A stretch of 64,000 bases of DNA from Vreelandella lutescens (GCF_014640815.1 NZ_BMHM01000003.1:558001-622000), one strand, 5' to 3'. Counted from the stretch's first letter, positions 15,996 through 26,404 are shown. Translations and numbers: made by a program. Notes: a model not told the origin generated them from the letters alone.

Positions 15996-16913
15996 TCATT
16001 GCTGTGCGCTGCGCGTTTTTCGAGCAGCGGCGGCGCGTACTAACGGGCGTGTCAGCGTTTGCGCCATCATGACACCGGCAAGGATTAACAGCCCGCCTAT
16101 GAAGTGGAATCCCGATACCTGTTCACCCAGTAGCGCCATGGCAATCAGTGCACTAAACAGCGGCATCAGGTTGATAAAAATACTCGCCTGATTAGCGCCG
16201 ATTTGGCGAACCGCTCGCATCCACAAGAACGTGGTAATGACGGAAGCAGGAATGCCCGCATACAGAATGAGCCAGATATTTTGCCCATCCACCGGCGTCA
16301 TGGGGCCCATCAAGTAGGGCGGCAGCAGGAACAGCACGGCAAAGCAGACCTGTGCATAGAGCATCACCCATGGCGGCAGGTTCATCGACCAGCGCTTGAG
16401 CATCACGCCATAAAGCGCGTAGCAGGTAGCAGCAACGACCATAAGCGCATCGCCCTGGGCTACCTGTAATTGCAGCAGTGAAAGGGGGTTACCGCGGCCC
16501 AGTAGCACCGTCACGCCGATAAAGGCGAGCACGCCGCCCATCACACCGCCTAGCGTTGGGGGCTCTTTCAATATCAGCGCGCTTAACAGCACCGTTAGCA
16601 GCGGTACCATGGCCGCCAGAATGCCCATGTTGGTGGCGGTGGTGGTTTCAGCGGCGACATAAGCCAACCCCTGCCATAGCCCCATCCCTAATAGCCCGAG
16701 CAGAGCGAGTTTTGGCCAGTTACGCACGATCTCATCTTTGTGGCGCAGTACGGCCGGCAGCACAAAAGGCGTCATCACGACGAGGGCGAGCAGCCAGCGT
16801 AAAAACGCGATACTGCTAGGAGCGATGGCATCTACCGAAAGCTGGTTGATGGTCATATTGCCAGACCAAATCAGTACGGTGGCCAGCGGGGGTAAAAAGT
16901 AAATCAATGGCAT
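15996..16913 (-). CDS. EamA/DMT-family transporter
   Basis: This is a 305-aa inner-membrane protein with ten predicted helices arranged as two EamA repeats (about 5-140 and 155-290), beginning PLIYFLPPLATVLIWSGNMTINQLSV. The Arg-rich C-terminal tail is presumably cytoplasmic. Members export or import small metabolites; substrate cannot be told from the sequence. It is divergent from fadH across a 231-bp gap. Confidence 0.83.
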   Translation of the reverse strand: MPLIYFLPPLATVLIWSGNMTINQLSVDAIAPSSIAFLRWLLALVVMTPFVLPAVLRHKDEIVRNWPKLALLGLLGMGLWQGLAYVAAETTTATNMGILAAMVPLLTVLLSALILKEPPTLGGVMGGVLAFIGVTVLLGRGNPLSLLQLQVAQGDALMVVAATCYALYGVMLKRWSMNLPPWVMLYAQVCFAVLFLLPPYLMGPMTPVDGQNIWLILYAGIPASVITTFLWMRAVRQIGANQASIFINLMPLFSALIAMALLGEQVSGFHFIGGLLILAGVMMAQTLTRPLVRAAAARKTRSAQQ

Positions 16914-17144
16914 AGCGCATTCCCTAAATTCAATCCCTTATCGTTAGCCGGTTAATGTGACGCGCTTTGCCGCCAGGGGCAAGGGGGAGAGTAGGCAAGA
17001 TAACGGGCATCCGTTGGGCAAAAAGGCCTGGAAGAAGCGTGGTAAAAGTCTGTACGTAGCCAGCGCTATGTCATACGCTTGTTTGAATGTGAGTGGCAAG
17101 CCGTTGACTACCCGCCGTACTAATAACAGTGAAGGAGCGCCGTG

Positions 17145-19166
17145 ATGCACCAAGCGCCAGCTTATCCGCACCTATTTCGTCCATTAACCGTGGGGCACTT
17201 AACGCTGCCTAACCGCGTATTGATGGGGTCCATGCACACCAATTTAGAGGAAGCGCCGAATGGCTTTGAGCGCTTGGCGGCGTTCTATGCAGAGCGGGCG
17301 CGTGCAGGGGTAAGCCTGATTGTGACGGGGGGTATTGCGCCGAATGCCGAAGGAGCGGTGTTTCAAGGTGCTAACGCGCTGACAGAGGCCTCACAAGTGG
17401 CGGAGCACCGCCACGTTGTCGATGCGGTACACGCTGAAGGTGGGCACCTATGCATGCAGATTTTGCACGCCGGGCGCTACGCTTACTCACCAGAGCTGGT
17501 GGCCCCTTCAGCGCTGCAAGCGCCTATCAACCCGTTCACGCCTCGGGCGCTTTCCAGCGAAGAGGTAGAGCAGCAAATTGCCGACTACGTTCGCTGCGCT
17601 ACGCTCGCCCAGCAGGCAGGCTACGACGGCGTTGAGGTGATGGGTTCGGAAGGCTACTTGATCAACCAGTTTATCTGTCGCCGCACCAACCAGCGTGACG
17701 ACGAGTGGGGTGGCGACTTTGAGCGGCGCATGCGTTTCCCCGTCGAGATCGTCAAGCGTATTCGCCAAGCGGTTGGCGAGCGTTTCCTGCTGATCTTCCG
17801 CCTGTCGATGATCGACTTAGTAGAAGAGGGCAGCTCCTGGGAAGAAGTCGTACAGCTGGGCCAGGCCATCGAAGCCGCTGGCGCGAACGTCATCAATACC
17901 GGCATTGGCTGGCACGAGGCGCGAGTGCCCACCATTGTCACCAGCGTGCCACGGGCGGCGTTTACCGAGGTCACCCGCCGCATCCGTGCGGCGCTGTCGA
18001 TTCCTCTGATTACCACCAACCGTATCAATATGCCGGAGGTGGCCGAGCGCGTACTGGCCGAGGGCCATGCGGATATGGTGTCGATGGCGCGTCCGTTTTT
18101 GGCTGACCCGGAGTGGGTGCGTAAAGCCGAGGCGGGGTTGTCGGATGAAATTAATACCTGCATCGCCTGCAACCAAGCCTGCTTGGATCACACCTTTATG
18201 GGCAAACTGACCTCCTGCCTAGTCAACCCCCGTGCCTGCCACGAAACCGAGATTACCCTGGTGCCTGCGCAAACGCCTAAGCGGGTAGCGGTGGTAGGCG
18301 GTGGCCCGGCGGGGCTTGCCACGGCGGTAGCGGCGGCCAGCCGTGGGCACGCCGTGGTGCTCTTTGAGCGTCGCAGCGAGCTGGGTGGGCAGTTCAACTA
18401 CGCCCGTAAAATCCCCGGCAAAGAGGAGTTTAACGAAACCCTGCGCTACTTCCGCGTCATGCTCGAAAAGCACGCGGTGGACGTGCGCTTAAACACCGAG
18501 GCCAGCGTAGACGCCCTGGCAGATTTTGACGAGATCGTGATTGCCACCGGTGTGATGCCTCGCGAGTTGGCGCTACCTGGGGCCGACCACCCCAGCGTGC
18601 TGAGCTATGCAGACGCCATTGAGCAGCCTGAGCGGGTAGGCAAGCGCGTGGCGGTGATTGGGGCAGGCGGCATTGGTTTTGATGTTTCGGAGCTGCTTTC
18701 CCACGAGGGGCACCCCGCCATGGATGTGGCCGCATGGTGCGATGAGTGGGGCGTGGATTTAGCCGTGGGCGAACGGGGCGGCCTAAAAGCGCCGTTGCCG
18801 CCTCGTTCACCGCGTAGCATTGTGATGCTGCAGCGAAAAAGCTCTAAGCCGGGCAAAAACCTGGGCAAAACCACCGGCTGGGTGCATCGCGCTTCGTTAA
18901 AGCAGCGCGGTGTAGAGACGCTCACCGGCTGCGAGTACGTGCGCATCGACGATGCGGGCCTGCACATTCGCCGCGAAGGGCAAGAGCAGGTGATTGAGGT
19001 GGACACCATCGTGGTGTGCGCGGGCCAAGAGTCAGTGCGCGACTTGATTGCTCCGCTGAGCCAAGCTCGCGGGCGTGTTCATGTGATTGGTGGCGCAGAT
19101 GAAGCGGCCGAGCTGGATGCAAAGCGCGCCATTGATCAGGGCACTCGATTAGCAGCCTCGCTGTAA
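17145..19166 (+). CDS. fadH: 2,4-dienoyl-CoA reductase (NADPH)
   Basis: This 673-aa iron-sulfur flavoenzyme is needed for beta-oxidation of unsaturated fatty acids with even-position double bonds. The N-terminal half is an Old-Yellow-Enzyme-type TIM barrel with FMN (FRPLTVGHLTLPNRVLMGSMHT, CMQILHAGRYAY). The [4Fe-4S] cysteines are C339, C342, C346 and C358 (CIACNQACLD...CLVNP). The C-terminal half binds FAD/NADPH (VAVVGGGPAGLATA and VAVIGAGGIGFDVSELL). I use ATG 17145, seven bases after AAGGAG; a GTG three bases earlier is too close. It is transcribed alone. Confidence 0.92.
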   Translation: MHQAPAYPHLFRPLTVGHLTLPNRVLMGSMHTNLEEAPNGFERLAAFYAERARAGVSLIVTGGIAPNAEGAVFQGANALTEASQVAEHRHVVDAVHAEGGHLCMQILHAGRYAYSPELVAPSALQAPINPFTPRALSSEEVEQQIADYVRCATLAQQAGYDGVEVMGSEGYLINQFICRRTNQRDDEWGGDFERRMRFPVEIVKRIRQAVGERFLLIFRLSMIDLVEEGSSWEEVVQLGQAIEAAGANVINTGIGWHEARVPTIVTSVPRAAFTEVTRRIRAALSIPLITTNRINMPEVAERVLAEGHADMVSMARPFLADPEWVRKAEAGLSDEINTCIACNQACLDHTFMGKLTSCLVNPRACHETEITLVPAQTPKRVAVVGGGPAGLATAVAAASRGHAVVLFERRSELGGQFNYARKIPGKEEFNETLRYFRVMLEKHAVDVRLNTEASVDALADFDEIVIATGVMPRELALPGADHPSVLSYADAIEQPERVGKRVAVIGAGGIGFDVSELLSHEGHPAMDVAAWCDEWGVDLAVGERGGLKAPLPPRSPRSIVMLQRKSSKPGKNLGKTTGWVHRASLKQRGVETLTGCEYVRIDDAGLHIRREGQEQVIEVDTIVVCAGQESVRDLIAPLSQARGRVHVIGGADEAAELDAKRAIDQGTRLAASL

Positions 19167-19304
19167 TGCTTATGGGGCGTGACGTTAACGCTAAAATGGC
19201 GATAGACTGATGGATCACCCTAACCACTAAGCCACGTTAGGGATTTAAGGCGCGGGTGGCACCCAGCCTGCGCCGCACGACCGTCAGACAAAAGGATTAT
19301 CGTC

Positions 19305-20348
19305 ATGCCCTCGGAGTGTACCCCGCGATTTTTAGCCAGTGATAACACCTCCGGTATCTGTCCGGAGGCGATGCAGTACCTACTTGAAGCCAACCAGGCC
19401 GATGACCTCGCCTATGGCAATGACCGCTGGACCGCCCGCGCCGCCGATCGTTTTCGTGAAATGTTCGACTACGATTGCGACGTGTTCTTCGTGTTCAACG
19501 GCACTGCAGCCAACTCACTGGCCCTTTCCGCGATGGGGCGCAGCTACCACAGCGTGATTTGTCATGAGCTGGCGCATATCGAGACCGACGAGTGCGGTGG
19601 GCCGGAGTTTTTCTCCAACGGTGCCAAACTGCTGACCTCTCCAGGGGCGAACGGCAAACTAACGCCAAAAGGTATTGAGGCGCTGGTGACCAAGCGCAGC
19701 GATATTCACTACCCAAAACCGAAGGTGGTATCGCTGACCCAAGCCACTGAAGTGGGCACTGTTTACTCCCGAGAAGAGCTACTGGCCATTCGTGCCATGG
19801 CCGACAAACACGACTTGCGCCTGCATATGGACGGTGCGCGGTTTGCCAATGCCTGCGCTAGTCTCAAAGCCTCGCCTGCGGAGTTGACTTGGCAAGTGGG
19901 CGTCGATGCGCTGTGTTTCTCAGGCACTAAAAACGGTCTGGCATTTGGCGAGGCGATTCTATTTTTTAACCGCGAGCTTGCTGAAGACTTCTCCTACCGC
20001 TGTAAGCAGGCAGGGCAGCTGGCGTCCAAAATGCGCTATGTATCAGCGCCGTGGCTAGGCCTTTTGGAAAGCGGTGCTTGGTTAACCAATGCTGAACATG
20101 CTAACGCGATGGCACGCTATCTGTCGGAGGGGCTCCAAGCGCTGCCCGGCGTTTCGCTGATGTTCCCCACTCAAGCCAACAGCGTGTTCGTTGAATTGCC
20201 CCCACATGCGATCGAAGCGTTGAAAGCCAAAGGGTGGACCTTCTACACCTTTATCGGTGCCGGTGGAGCACGTTTTGTGTGCGCTTGGAACACTACCGTT
20301 GAATTGCTGGACCAGCTATTAGCGGATGTAAAAACGGTGCTTGAGTAG
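19305..20348 (+). CDS. ltaE: Low-specificity L-threonine aldolase
   Basis: This is a 347-aa PLP enzyme of the aldolase/beta-eliminating lyase family that cleaves L-threonine or L-allo-threonine to glycine and acetaldehyde. Landmarks are LASDNTSGICPEAM, FNGTAANSLAL, HIETDECGGPEFFS, HMDGARFANA and the PLP lysine K209 in CFSGTKNGLAFGEA. Length fits the bacterial enzyme. An AAAGGA site precedes the ATG, and a strong terminator follows. Confidence 0.88.
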   Translation: MPSECTPRFLASDNTSGICPEAMQYLLEANQADDLAYGNDRWTARAADRFREMFDYDCDVFFVFNGTAANSLALSAMGRSYHSVICHELAHIETDECGGPEFFSNGAKLLTSPGANGKLTPKGIEALVTKRSDIHYPKPKVVSLTQATEVGTVYSREELLAIRAMADKHDLRLHMDGARFANACASLKASPAELTWQVGVDALCFSGTKNGLAFGEAILFFNRELAEDFSYRCKQAGQLASKMRYVSAPWLGLLESGAWLTNAEHANAMARYLSEGLQALPGVSLMFPTQANSVFVELPPHAIEALKAKGWTFYTFIGAGGARFVCAWNTTVELLDQLLADVKTVLE

Positions 20349-20387
20349 CCGCACCGCTGCCCAGGCAGATGCCGCTTTTATGATTGT

Positions 20388-20414
20388 AAAACGCCACCGC
20401 TTAGGTGGCGTTTT
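20388..20414 (+). terminator. Rho-independent terminator of ltaE
   Basis: AAAACGCCACC and GGTGGCGTTTT form a perfect 11-bp stem with a 5-base loop, 40 bp beyond the stop codon. Confidence 0.82.
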
Positions 20415-20625
20415 GCGTTGCACGCACGCCATAAATTCAACGCAACTAAACCTCTCCTCTTGTGCTCATAAGGGTATCTCAGCGGTTAGCGACGCTGCGT
20501 TGAAGGTTAAGTCATCACTTTTTGCTAATGCTGACTACGCTGATAGAGCGACACCTCGAATGGCACGCCGCTTCGATGATTTCACTGGGCGGTCGCTGCT
20601 GGGGGATGGGCCACAGGAGAGTTCC

Positions 20626-22548
20626 ATGAGCATCTTTGATCACGTTCAAGACCGTTTTGCCCGCGTTCAGCAAGAGGACATGAGCCTTGAGGAGTACTTG
20701 GCGCTTTGTCGCCGCGATCCGAAGGTTTATGCCAGCGCCGCCGAGCGCATGCTGGAAGCGATAGGCGAGCCTGAAGTGATCGACACGGCGAAAGACCCGC
20801 GTCTATCACGCATTTTTTCAAATAAAGTCATTCGCCGTTATCCCGCCTTCGCCGAGTTTCATGGGATGGAAGAGGCCATCGAGCAAATTGTGGCGTACTT
20901 CCGTCATGCGGCCCAAGGGCTTGAAGAGCGCAAGCAGATTCTGTACTTGCTGGGGCCGGTAGGCGGCGGTAAATCGTCGTTGGCCGAGCGCTTAAAGCTG
21001 TTAATGGAGCGCATCCCGTTCTATGCCATTAAAGGCTCTCCGGTATATGAGTCTCCTTTAGGGCTTTTCTCGCCGGAAGAGGACGGCGAGCTATTGGAGC
21101 AAGAATTTGGCATTCCAGGGCGCTACCTACGCAGCGTGATGTCGCCCTGGGCGGCCAAGCGCTTAAAAGAGTACGGCGGCGATATTTCCCAGTTCCGGGT
21201 GGTGCGCCTCTACCCATCACGGCTGAATCAAATCGCTATCTCCAAAACCGAGCCGGGTGATGAGAATAACCAGGATATCTCCTCGCTAGTGGGTAAGGTG
21301 GATATCCGTCAGTTGGAGCTTTACTCCCAGGACGACCCGGATGCCTATAGCTTCTCAGGCGGGCTTTGCCGTGCCAACCAGGGGCTGATGGAGTTCGTGG
21401 AGATGTTTAAGGCACCTATCAAGGTGCTCCATCCGTTGCTAACCGCTACTCAAGAGGGCAACTACAACCCCACAGAAGGCATGGGGGCGATTCCCTTTGA
21501 TGGCGTCATTCTGGCCCACTCCAACGAATCTGAATGGCAGGCGTTCCGTAATAACCGCAATAACGAGGCGTTTTTAGACCGTGTCTATATCGTCAAGGTG
21601 CCTTACTGCTTGCGGGTGTCAGAAGAGATCAAAATCTATCAAAAGCTGTTAGAAGATTCCTCGCTCAATGCGGCCCCTTGTGCACCGGATACGCTGCGCA
21701 TGCTGGCCCAGTTCTCAGTACTATCGCGGCTCAAAGTGCCCGAGAACTCTAATATCTACTCTAAGATGCGTGTGTACGACGGCGAGAACTTAAAAGACAC
21801 CGACCCACGTGCTAAGTCGATTCAAGAGTACCGCGACGCGGCGGGCGTAGATGAAGGTATGCAGGGGCTTTCTACTCGCTTTGCGTTCAAAATTCTCTCG
21901 AAGGTGTTCAACTTCGACAGTACTGAAGTCGCGGCGAACCCGGTTCACTTGCTGTACGTGCTAGAGCAGGCGCTGGAGCGCGAGCAATTGCCCTCGGAAG
22001 TGTTCGAGCGCTATCTCGGTTTTATCAAAGAGTTCATGGCCCCGCGCTACGTGGACTTTATCGGCAAGGAGATCCAAACCGCTTATCTGGAGTCCTACAG
22101 CGAGTATGGTCAGAATATTTTCGACCGCTACGTCACCTACGCCGACTTTTGGATTCAGGATCAAGAGTACCGCGACCCCGAAACCGGCGAGCTGCTTAAC
22201 CGCCAGTCGCTGAACGAGGAGCTTGAGAAGATTGAGAAGCCGGCAGGGATCTCCAACCCGAAAGACTTCCGTCATGAGGTGGTGAACTTTGTGCTGCGGG
22301 CGCGGGCACAAAACAACGGTATGAACCCCAGTTGGCAGTCTTATGAGAAGTTAAAAGGGGTCATTGAGCACAAGATGTTTGCCAACACCGAAGAGCTGTT
22401 GCCGGTGATCTCCTTTAATGCCAAGGCGTCAAAATCGGATCAGAAAAAGCACGAGGACTTCGTGGCGCGCATGGTAGATCGTGGCTATACCGAAAAACAG
22501 GTGCGGCTGCTGTCTGAGTGGTACCTGCGCGTACGTAAGTCACAATAG
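20626..22548 (+). CDS. prkA: PrkA-type serine protein kinase (YeaG)
   Basis: This is a 640-aa PrkA/YeaG protein with an AAA+-like N-terminal domain (Walker A GPVGGGKSS around residues 109-117) and a C-terminal kinase-related domain. Length equals that of enterobacterial and pseudomonad homologues. I start at ATG 20626, with AGGAGAG at proper spacing; the frame is open back to 20341 but that part crosses the ltaE terminator. It forms an operon with yeaH and the spoVR homologue, a stationary-phase and nutrient-stress module in gammaproteobacteria. The 211 bp upstream shows no clear promoter; a TGGCAC-N5-TTCGA run resembles but fails the sigma-54 consensus. Confidence 0.92.
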   Translation: MSIFDHVQDRFARVQQEDMSLEEYLALCRRDPKVYASAAERMLEAIGEPEVIDTAKDPRLSRIFSNKVIRRYPAFAEFHGMEEAIEQIVAYFRHAAQGLEERKQILYLLGPVGGGKSSLAERLKLLMERIPFYAIKGSPVYESPLGLFSPEEDGELLEQEFGIPGRYLRSVMSPWAAKRLKEYGGDISQFRVVRLYPSRLNQIAISKTEPGDENNQDISSLVGKVDIRQLELYSQDDPDAYSFSGGLCRANQGLMEFVEMFKAPIKVLHPLLTATQEGNYNPTEGMGAIPFDGVILAHSNESEWQAFRNNRNNEAFLDRVYIVKVPYCLRVSEEIKIYQKLLEDSSLNAAPCAPDTLRMLAQFSVLSRLKVPENSNIYSKMRVYDGENLKDTDPRAKSIQEYRDAAGVDEGMQGLSTRFAFKILSKVFNFDSTEVAANPVHLLYVLEQALEREQLPSEVFERYLGFIKEFMAPRYVDFIGKEIQTAYLESYSEYGQNIFDRYVTYADFWIQDQEYRDPETGELLNRQSLNEELEKIEKPAGISNPKDFRHEVVNFVLRARAQNNGMNPSWQSYEKLKGVIEHKMFANTEELLPVISFNAKASKSDQKKHEDFVARMVDRGYTEKQVRLLSEWYLRVRKSQ

Positions 22549-22620
22549 CGGGCTGCCGTTAGGGCCGTACACGAAGGCGCTGAAGCCAAGCGCTTAAGAT
22601 CGGGGTGTTAAGGAGGTCGA

Positions 22621-23910
22621 ATGACCTACTTTATTGATCGCAGACCTAACGCTAAGCATAAAAGCGCGGTCAATCGGCAGCGCTTTCTAGAGCGTTATCG
22701 CAAGCATATCAAGCGCTCGGTGGAGGAGGCGGTGAACCGCCGCTCCATCACCGATATGGAGCGAGGCGAGAAAATATCGATTCCCGCCAAAGATATTTCT
22801 GAGCCAGTGTTTCAGCACGGGCAGGGAGGGGCACGCAATATCGTCTCACCGGGGAATAAGGAGTTTCTTCAGGGCGATAAAATTCGCCGCCCTGGCGGTC
22901 AAGGCGGTGGCGGTGGTGCCGGGGAGGGCGGCGCATCTAATCAGGGTGAAGGCAGCGATGAGTTTGCGTTTACCCTTAGCCGCGAAGAATTTTTGGAGTT
23001 TGTGTTTGACGGCTTAGAGCTGCCCCACTTGCAGCGCAAGCCGCTCAAATCGCTTGAAGAGATCAAAATGGTGCGGGCTGGGCTTGCGCGAGATGGCGTT
23101 CCTTCGCGCATTAGTATTACCCGCTCGATGCGCGAAGCCTACGCACGGCGCATTGCCATGCGTGCGCCGATTAAACGCGCGCTGAAAGAGGCCCAGGAAG
23201 CATTAGCAGCGGAGGAGCGCAAAGACCCTGTGTTGCGCAATCCTGCGCGTATCGTAGAGCTGAAAGCGGAGATAGAACGGCTGGAGAAACGCATCGAGGC
23301 GGTGCCGTTTATTGATACCTACGACCTGCGCTACCACCAGCTGGCGGCTCAGCCGCAGCCGTCGAGCCAAGCCGTCATGTTCTGCGTTATGGACGTGTCC
23401 GGCTCCATGACACAAAATCATAAAGATATCGCCAAACGCTTCTTTTTACTGCTCTATCTCTTTTTAGAGAAGCACTACGAGAAGGTTGAACTGGTGTTTG
23501 TGCGCCACCACACCGCCGCTCGAGAGGTGAATGAAGAGGAGTTTTTCTACTCCCGAGAAACCGGCGGCACCATCGTCTCCAGCGCGCTGAATTTGGTCAA
23601 TAAGATCATTGAAAAACGCTACCCCGCCGGTCAGTGGAATCTCTACGTGGCCCAGGCATCCGATGGGGACAATTGGGACGATGACTCCAATATCTGCCGC
23701 GATTTGCTGGTCAAACAGCTGATGCCTCAATTGCAGTACTACGCCTACGTGGAAATCACCCCCCACGACCATCAGTCGCTATGGCATGAATACGAAACCG
23801 TGGCTGCGCAGTTTCCCGAACGGTTTGCCATGCGCCAGATTGTCGATGCCGGAGATATCTACCCTGTCTTTCGTGAGCTATTTAAGCGCCGCTTGAGCCA
23901 AGAGCGGTAG
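22621..23910 (+). CDS. yeaH: YeaH/YhbH family protein (DUF444)
   Basis: This is a 429-aa DUF444 protein whose C-terminal part resembles a von Willebrand A fold: [22 protein letters not shown] is a MIDAS-like DxSxS motif around residues 253-273. A Gly-rich linker (about 92-108) separates it from the basic N-terminus. It is always coupled genetically to PrkA; biochemical role unknown. The RBS AAGGAGGTCG is almost ideal. It is the middle gene of prkA-yeaH-spoVR. Confidence 0.9.
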   Translation: MTYFIDRRPNAKHKSAVNRQRFLERYRKHIKRSVEEAVNRRSITDMERGEKISIPAKDISEPVFQHGQGGARNIVSPGNKEFLQGDKIRRPGGQGGGGGAGEGGASNQGEGSDEFAFTLSREEFLEFVFDGLELPHLQRKPLKSLEEIKMVRAGLARDGVPSRISITRSMREAYARRIAMRAPIKRALKEAQEALAAEERKDPVLRNPARIVELKAEIERLEKRIEAVPFIDTYDLRYHQLAAQPQPSSQAVMFCVMDVSGSMTQNHKDIAKRFFLLLYLFLEKHYEKVELVFVRHHTAAREVNEEEFFYSRETGGTIVSSALNLVNKIIEKRYPAGQWNLYVAQASDGDNWDDDSNICRDLLVKQLMPQLQYYAYVEITPHDHQSLWHEYETVAAQFPERFAMRQIVDAGDIYPVFRELFKRRLSQER

Positions 23911-23930
23911 TGCGAGTTGAGGAGTGCGCC

Positions 23931-25496
23931 ATGAGTGTAACCCGCAAGCCCATCGCCACTGGGTCGGACTGGAATTTCAGCGTGTTGGAGCGCTTCGATG
24001 AAGAACTCGCTAGGCTTGCCGATGAGTATCGGCTGGATACTTACCCCAATCAAATCGAGGTCATCACCACCGAACAGATGATGGATGCCTATGCGAGTGT
24101 CGGCATGCCGGTGGGCTATCATCACTGGTCGTTTGGAAAGCAGTTTCTAGCGGTGGAGCAGGCCTATAAGCGTGGGCAAATGGGGCTCGCCTATGAGCTG
24201 GTGATCAACTCCAACCCCTGCATCGCCTACCTGATGGAAGAGAACACCTTGATGATGCAGGTGCTGGTGATTGCCCACGCCTGCTATGGCCATAACTCCT
24301 TTTTTAAAGGCAACTACCTATTTCGTGCCTGGACCGACGCCGAATCTATCGTCGATTATCTGGTGTTTGCCCGCAAATACATTGCCCAGTGCGAAGAGCG
24401 CCACGGTGTACACGCGGTTGAGCAACTGCTGGATGCTTGCCACGCACTGCAGAACTACGGCGTTGACCGCTACAAGCGGCCATCACCTATTTCGGCAGAG
24501 GAGGAGGCCAAACGTCAGGATGAACGCGAGGCCTATCTGCAAACACAGGTGAATATGCTGTGGCGAACTATTCCCGAACCGCCTGCGGGTATGGCCCCCT
24601 TGCCGGGAAGCTTACACAGCGATGACGATCCGTTAGGACTGCATAGCGGCGGTCTCTACCCTTCTGAGCCACAGGAAAACCTGCTTTACTTTATCGAAAA
24701 AAATGCCCCGCTTTTGGCTCCCTGGCAGCGGGAAATTGTGCGCATCGTGCGCAAGCTGGCGCAGTACTTCTACCCGCAGCGACAAACTCAGGTGATGAAC
24801 GAGGGGTGGGCGTGCTTTTGGCACTACACGCTAATGAACCGGCTGTACGATGAAGGCAAGGTCGATGAGGGCCTGATGCTGGAGTTTTTGCAGTCGCATG
24901 CGGCGGTGATTAACCAGCCGGGGTTTGATAGCCCTTATTACAGCGGCCTTAACCCTTATGCGTTGGGGTTTGCCATCTTTATGGATATCAAGCGTATATG
25001 TGAAACACCCACCCAGGAAGACCGGGAGTGGTTCCCCGATATTGCAGGCAGCCCCTGGCGGGAGACGCTTGAATTTGCGATGCGCAACTTCAAGGATGAA
25101 TCCTTCATACAGCAGTTTTTATCCCCCAAGGTCATTCGTGACTTGAAGCTGTTTTTGATCGTTGATGATGACCAATCAGAGATGCTGGAAGTGGCTGCGA
25201 TTCACGATGAACGTGGTTACAAGCGAGTACGGGAAGCGCTTTCAAGCCAGTATGCGCTGTCAGTGCGAGAGCCGAATATTCAGGTGGTGGAAGCCGCCAT
25301 TCGTGGCGACCGCTCATTAACCCTGCATCATATTCAGGACCATCGTCGGCCATTGGGCAGAAGTGTCTACCCGGTGATTCGCCACCTACAGCAGCTATGG
25401 GGCTTTCCTGTGCATCTCGTTTCCATGGAGGAAGGGAAGGTAACGCGCCGCTACCATTGGCCGGTGGAAGAGGACAGTAAAGAGGTTAAACCGTAG
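23931..25496 (+). CDS. SpoVR family protein (YcgB-like)
   Basis: This is a 521-aa SpoVR protein, named after a Bacillus cortex-formation gene but common in non-sporulating proteobacteria next to prkA and yeaH. Conserved stretches are YHHWSFGKQF, ELVINSNPCIAYLMEENT, HACYGHNSFFKGN, MNEGWACFWHY and NPYALGFAIF. The start is ATG 23931 with GAGGAG; the frame opens 21 bp earlier at a GTG overlapping the yeaH stop. It ends in front of a long hairpin shared with the convergent HiPIP gene. Confidence 0.9.
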   Translation: MSVTRKPIATGSDWNFSVLERFDEELARLADEYRLDTYPNQIEVITTEQMMDAYASVGMPVGYHHWSFGKQFLAVEQAYKRGQMGLAYELVINSNPCIAYLMEENTLMMQVLVIAHACYGHNSFFKGNYLFRAWTDAESIVDYLVFARKYIAQCEERHGVHAVEQLLDACHALQNYGVDRYKRPSPISAEEEAKRQDEREAYLQTQVNMLWRTIPEPPAGMAPLPGSLHSDDDPLGLHSGGLYPSEPQENLLYFIEKNAPLLAPWQREIVRIVRKLAQYFYPQRQTQVMNEGWACFWHYTLMNRLYDEGKVDEGLMLEFLQSHAAVINQPGFDSPYYSGLNPYALGFAIFMDIKRICETPTQEDREWFPDIAGSPWRETLEFAMRNFKDESFIQQFLSPKVIRDLKLFLIVDDDQSEMLEVAAIHDERGYKRVREALSSQYALSVREPNIQVVEAAIRGDRSLTLHHIQDHRRPLGRSVYPVIRHLQQLWGFPVHLVSMEEGKVTRRYHWPVEEDSKEVKP

Positions 25497-25500
25497 CGCT

Positions 25501-25538
25501 AAAAAACGATGACCCCGCGCCGTGCGCGGGGTCATCGT
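25501..25538 (-). terminator. Terminator of the HiPIP gene, also a hairpin after spoVR
   Basis: ACGATGACCCCGCGC and GCGCGGGGTCATCGT form a perfect 15-bp stem with a 3-base loop. In minus-strand direction it is followed by a T-run (complement of 25501-25506), so it terminates the HiPIP transcript; it lacks a T-tract for the plus strand. Confidence 0.85.
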
Positions 25539-25561
25539 GATGGCGTTCGCTTAACCGCTGC

Positions 25562-25876
25562 TTACGCTTTGGCAGTCCATGACTGGCACCAGCCATCGGG
25601 CTCTACGCTGTTTTCCGGGAAGAGCTGGCAGCCTTCGTTGTCTGCATTGAAGAACATGCAGTTAGAGCAGAGTTCGCCCTCTTCATAGGCGGGGTGGTCG
25701 CTGGCGTCGCTGGCTACTTCAACGTAGTTTAGCGCCTGAGCGGTAGGTGAGGACGGGTCTAGACGAGGCAGCTCCTGGGCAAAAGCAGTTTTCGACAGGA
25801 TTCCAGCACCAAACGGCAGGGCAGCGAGGCCTAGCACGCTGTTACGCATGAACTTACGACGGCTTTGATTAGCCAT
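25562..25876 (-). CDS. hip: High-potential iron-sulfur protein
   Basis: This is a 104-aa periplasmic electron carrier with one high-potential [4Fe-4S] cluster. The N-terminus has a Tat signal (SRRKFMRN, cleavage near AFA-QEL), as expected for a protein folded with its cofactor before export. The four ligands are C70, C73, C83 and C97 in the HiPIP pattern (CSNCMFF, GCQLFP, GWCQSW). HiPIPs donate electrons to respiratory oxidases in halophiles and purple bacteria. RBS AAGGAG precedes the start. It is monocistronic. Confidence 0.93.
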   Translation of the reverse strand: MANQSRRKFMRNSVLGLAALPFGAGILSKTAFAQELPRLDPSSPTAQALNYVEVASDASDHPAYEEGELCSNCMFFNADNEGCQLFPENSVEPDGWCQSWTAKA

Positions 25877-26128
25877 GGTGTCTCCTTATCGTCACGGTCT
25901 GACGTTTTGCTACGGTGATTGGGTGGTGGGCCACCTCTTAATACTTCGACAAAGCTCATAAGTCGAAGGTCTCTGGTACATGCTAGCGCATGCTCAAAAT
26001 TAGTGCGAATAACCTTATAAATAGCGCGACAATTAGCCACGCTCGCTGGCAGCGCTTGGCCGCCACCAGCAGGCTGCTATACTCGCCCCTTAGCGTGATA
26101 TCCACACACCATGATCCATGAGGGCGCC

Positions 26129-26404
26129 ATGCAAAACGCAGTGATCTTGATTAACACCGAAAAAGGCCAAGTAAAAGCCGTCGCTGAGCGCTTAGCGGAT
26201 GTCGAAGGCATTAGCGAAGTGTACTCCACCTGTGGCCGTTACGATTTAGTCGCCATTGCCCGTACACGCGACTTTGAAAGCTTGGCTGAGCTCGTCACCG
26301 AGCGCCTAAATGCCGTCGAAGGAATCAGCGATACCGAAACGCTTAACGCGATGCAGGTTCACTCCCGCCATGATTTAGAAACGATGTTTTCAGTGGGTTG
26401 GTAA
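26129..26404 (+). CDS. Stand-alone Lrp/AsnC ligand-binding (RAM) domain protein
   Basis: This 91-aa protein consists only of the effector-binding domain of Lrp/AsnC regulators, without a helix-turn-helix: AVILINTEKGQVKAVAERLADVEGISEVYSTCGRYDLVAIA, then IEG-type turns. Such proteins oligomerise and bind amino acids, and may partner with full-length Lrp proteins. The start is ATG 26129 with GAGGG upstream; an in-frame ATG at 26111 has no ribosome site. Confidence 0.8.
   Translation: MQNAVILINTEKGQVKAVAERLADVEGISEVYSTCGRYDLVAIARTRDFESLAELVTERLNAVEGISDTETLNAMQVHSRHDLETMFSVGW

Noticed and set aside
17654-18172. 172-codon minus-strand frame inside fadH
   Set aside because: Antisense to the conserved TIM-barrel segment and without start signals.
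20565-20582. Sigma-54 promoter for prkA (TGGCAC-N5-TTCGA)
   Set aside because: The -12 element lacks the required GC at the correct spacing; only the -24 half fits.
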